A DNA stretch of 64,000 bases from assembly GCF_003345655.1 (NCBI RefSeq), contig NZ_QQOH01000001.1, positions 1,479,452 through 1,543,451 of the forward strand. The letters are read 5' to 3'. The position numbers and the translations under genes are program-made. Every line of letters begins with the position of its first letter. The stretch's first letter is position 1. The notes below the pieces were generated by a model. That model was not told where the DNA came from. It did no database searches and saw only the letters and a program-made list of their open reading frames with translations. Source of the DNA: Motiliproteus coralliicola (GTDB lineage: Bacteria; Pseudomonadota; Gammaproteobacteria; Pseudomonadales; Balneatricaceae). Below are positions 62,476-64,000 of this stretch, piece after piece.

Positions 62476-63150
62476 TCAGTAAAACACAGGCGGAGCAATG
62501 CCGATAACCGGCTGATGGGCGAACAACAGAGCCAAATACAGTACGGCCCCCAACAGCACCCGCCACCAGCCGATCCCACCCCAGTCGATCGTCAATGGTG
62601 AGGCAAATGGGACATTGACAGTATTCTTCAGCATCCGCTCCCACTCGTCGGCACTATAGCGGCGCCGTTTGACCCGCTCCATGGTAAAGGTCCCTGCAAG
62701 GCTAAGCAGAAGCATCAAGCCAAACAGCAGCAATCCGGCAACATCACCATTAACCGGAATATGAGAGCCGGACCACAGTACCAAGCCCCACATCACCGGA
62801 TGACGGCTGACAGTAACGATACCTGGCCGTGCTAAATCAAAGCCCTGCGCGCCTGCACCCAACGAAAACGGATTCTTAGAACTCAACCCTGCCACGATCA
62901 AAAAACTGGCGATCGGCATCAACACGACCGGTAACCAAGCCGCCCAAATCGACCAGGGCCACAGCTGCACGAAAGGCGCCTGAGCGAAAGCATGACCAAG
63001 CCAACCGATAATCAGCAACGACAGAATGCTGTAGGCAATTAAAAAGCCCACCCGCCCCAAACACTGCTCCAGCGGCTGGCGGAACTTGGGCCGCATCGGA
63101 ATCATATGGCTAAGGATAAAGACCACGATCGCGCTAAGAAGAGCTGCCAC
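62476..63150 (-). CDS. nnrU: NnrU family membrane protein
   Basis: 224 aa with about six membrane helices. The family block includes GAGAQGFDLARPGIVTVSRHPVMWGLVLWSGSHIPVNGD and the C-terminal SLTIDWGGIGWWRVLLGAVLYL. NnrU was described near denitrification genes in Rhodobacter and is related to methyltransferase-like isoprenylcysteine carboxyl methyltransferase/NnrU folds; its function is still unclear. It converges with the diguanylate cyclase gene. No denitrification enzyme gene lies next to it. Confidence 0.9.
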   Translation of the reverse strand: MAALLSAIVVFILSHMIPMRPKFRQPLEQCLGRVGFLIAYSILSLLIIGWLGHAFAQAPFVQLWPWSIWAAWLPVVLMPIASFLIVAGLSSKNPFSLGAGAQGFDLARPGIVTVSRHPVMWGLVLWSGSHIPVNGDVAGLLLFGLMLLLSLAGTFTMERVKRRRYSADEWERMLKNTVNVPFASPLTIDWGGIGWWRVLLGAVLYLALLFAHQPVIGIAPPVFY

Positions 63151-63299
63151 TGGAACCTCGTTATAGATTGTCGATAGCTGAATTGTACTGGGACAGCAAT
63201 TATCGGCAATTGATTCAGGTTATCGAGCTAGAAAGTGGAGGATTGGTCAAAGGCCTAACTGCCGAGTGAGGCAGTTCACAAAGACATAGTGGAGAAGGT

Positions 63300-63317
63300 G
63301 CTTGGCGATGGAAGTCC
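63300..63317 (-). repeat. Partial 5S rRNA tail, copy 3
   Basis: GCTTGGCGATGGAAGTCC equals 63511-63528 in sequence, and its first 11 bases equal the 3' end of the 5S gene at 63671. Degenerate copy downstream of the operon. Confidence 0.6.
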
Positions 63318-63460
63318 TGCGGCGGGTACGCCACAGTCGCCTCTACGGGCCAAAGCTTTGCTTTGTCTTTATCCGCAGAGGCCCTACTCCACATGGGTTG
63401 TGCTGCCGCAAGCGGCGTTTATTTACCTTCCCCCATGCGAGTGTAAAAGTCCACATAACT
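63318..63460. other. Spacer between partial 5S tails
   Basis: No gene seen. It contains short GC-rich inverted pieces, apparently decayed from rRNA operon 3'-flank duplications. Confidence 0.35.
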
Positions 63461-63508
63461 AATACGAAAAAACCCCTAGCACAGCGTGCTAGGGGTTTCT
63501 CGTATTAG
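63461..63508 (-). terminator. Strong Rho-independent terminator, second after the rRNA operon
   Basis: AAACCCCTAGCAC/GTGCTAGGGGTTT with 3-nt loop, extended by AATACGA/TCGTATT; T tract on the minus strand. It follows a duplicated 5S tail. Confidence 0.9.
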
Positions 63509-63528
63509 GCGCTTGGCGATGGAAGTCC
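63503..63528 (-). repeat. Partial 5S rRNA tail, copy 2
   Basis: TATTAGGCGCTTGGCGATG at 63503-63521 is identical to 63663-63681, which is the 3' end of the real 5S gene plus its flank. The rest of the 5S gene is missing here. Confidence 0.75.
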
Positions 63529-63622
63529 CCGGGGCCGGTAGGCCCGGGGCGTAAAACCGGGTCGAAGCAGTGCTTCGCCGGATCCGGTTTTACCCTACTC
63601 TCGAGTAGGTCACTAAACAGCA

Positions 63623-63664
63623 GATATAAAAAAACCCGGTTCGCAGGAACCGGGTTTCTTTATA
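63623..63664 (-). terminator. Rho-independent terminator of the rRNA operon
   Basis: AAACCCGGTT/AACCGGGTTT with a 5-nt loop, flanked by TATAAA/TTTATA; T run on the minus strand. It lies directly after the 5S gene. Confidence 0.93.
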
Positions 63665-63669
63665 TTAGG

Positions 63670-63788
63670 CGCTTGGCGATGACCTACTCTCACATGGGGA
63701 AGCCCCACACTACCATCGGCGCTGATTCGTTTCACTGCTGAGTTCGGGATGGGGTCAGGTGGTTCCAAATCGCTATGGTCGCCAAGCA
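63670..63788 (-). rRNA. rrf: 5S ribosomal RNA
   Basis: Minus strand reads TGCTTGGCGACCATAGCGAT...CTGACCCCATCCCGAACTCA...GAGAGTAGGTCATCGCCAAGC, about 119 nt, with complementary ends. It is the last gene of an rRNA operon; ends are set to within one or two bases by pairing. Confidence 0.96.
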
Positions 63789-63953
63789 AAAAAGGTCAGT
63801 GAATCCGCCCGCCATGGATGGCGGAAGTGCAGAAAATGCAGGAGCAATTTTCTGCGAACTTAATTGAAGTCTCTTGAATCAGTTCAACGTGTCGATCGTT
63901 TATATCTAGCTTGTTTCGTATCAGTGCCAACCTAACACCGCTTTGGCGTTATA
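63789..63953. other. 23S-5S spacer
   Basis: About 165 bp of spacer on the minus strand without a tRNA gene. Confidence 0.7.
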
Positions 63954-64000
63954 TGGTCAAGCCGCACGAGCAATTAGTACTGGTTAGCTCAACGCCTCAC
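63954..64000 (-). rRNA. rrl: 23S ribosomal RNA, 3' end only
   Basis: The minus strand reads GTGAGGCGTTGAGCTAACCAG then TACTAATTGCTCGTGCGGC, matching the conserved 3' end of bacterial 23S rRNA. The rest of the gene lies beyond the window. Confidence 0.9.

Noticed and set aside
63300..63681. CRISPR array
   Set aside because: The repeats are unevenly spaced, only partly identical and derived from the 5S gene end; no cas genes occur.

Overview
The window looks like chromosomal DNA of a marine, respiratory, GC-rich gammaproteobacterium (Oceanospirillales/Alteromonadales type). The clues are PepN, YeaC, BolA and Xni homologues, a TAXI-type TRAP transporter, a MksFEB condensin, a NosP/NahK pair, and part of the 'proteobacterial dedicated sortase' (PDS) module known from marine gammaproteobacteria. 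The genus cannot be fixed from the sequence alone. Most of the window is dense core-like sequence; no intact prophage, integrase, transposase or CRISPR array was seen.

Layout. 0-6.2 kb: the end of an FKBP isomerase gene, a hybrid histidine kinase translationally coupled to a FIST-domain NosP-like NO sensor, and a Cache chemoreceptor. 6.6-12.9 kb: a porin, a NosR-like membrane flavo/iron-sulfur protein without nosZ, an SDR enzyme, a SpoIIAA-like protein and a periplasmic binding protein. 12.9-15.7 kb: an AT-rich accessory patch ending at tRNA-Pro(CGG), with a PEP-CTERM-like surface protein and two broken small genes. 15.9-21.2 kb: an HDOD protein, then a TAXI solute receptor, fused TRAP permease and UspA operon. 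21.3-25.6 kb: a DUF1127-like protein and PdsO-PdsR-PdsS with no sortase or sortase target beside them. 25.8-41.8 kb: pepN and housekeeping genes (DUF2797, YeaC, DUF1244, M48 protease, DUF898, acyl-CoA ligase, YafJ-type amidotransferase, cardiolipin synthase-like, ABC exporter, BolA, DUF3422). 41.8-50.5 kb: metabolic and transport genes (LuxR regulator, gamma-glutamylputrescine-type synthetase, BASS transporter, dienoyl-CoA isomerase-like crotonase, EamA transporter) interspersed with two families of dispersed repeats. 51.0-54.0 kb: a two-gene redox locus behind Fur-like boxes. 54.0-59.7 kb: MksFEB. 59.8-63.2 kb: Xni, two tRNA-Asn genes, a diguanylate cyclase and NnrU. 63.3-64 kb: the 3' end of an rRNA operon on the minus strand (5S and the last bases of 23S), followed by partial duplications of the 5S tail and its terminator.

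The most distinctive unit is the 51-54 kb pair: an exported ethylbenzene-dehydrogenase-type heme-binding protein with a CX3CH motif, and a ferric-reductase-type membrane NAD(P)H/FAD oxidoreductase carrying a CXXCH heme c motif in a large loop between transmembrane helices 3 and 4. Together they look like an iron-regulated trans-membrane electron conduit. Other points of interest are a ~147-bp dispersed structured repeat whose two copies covary in their hairpins, the PDS module without its sortase, and several NO/N-oxide-associated genes (NosP, NahK, NosR-like, NnrU) without any N-oxide reductase in view.
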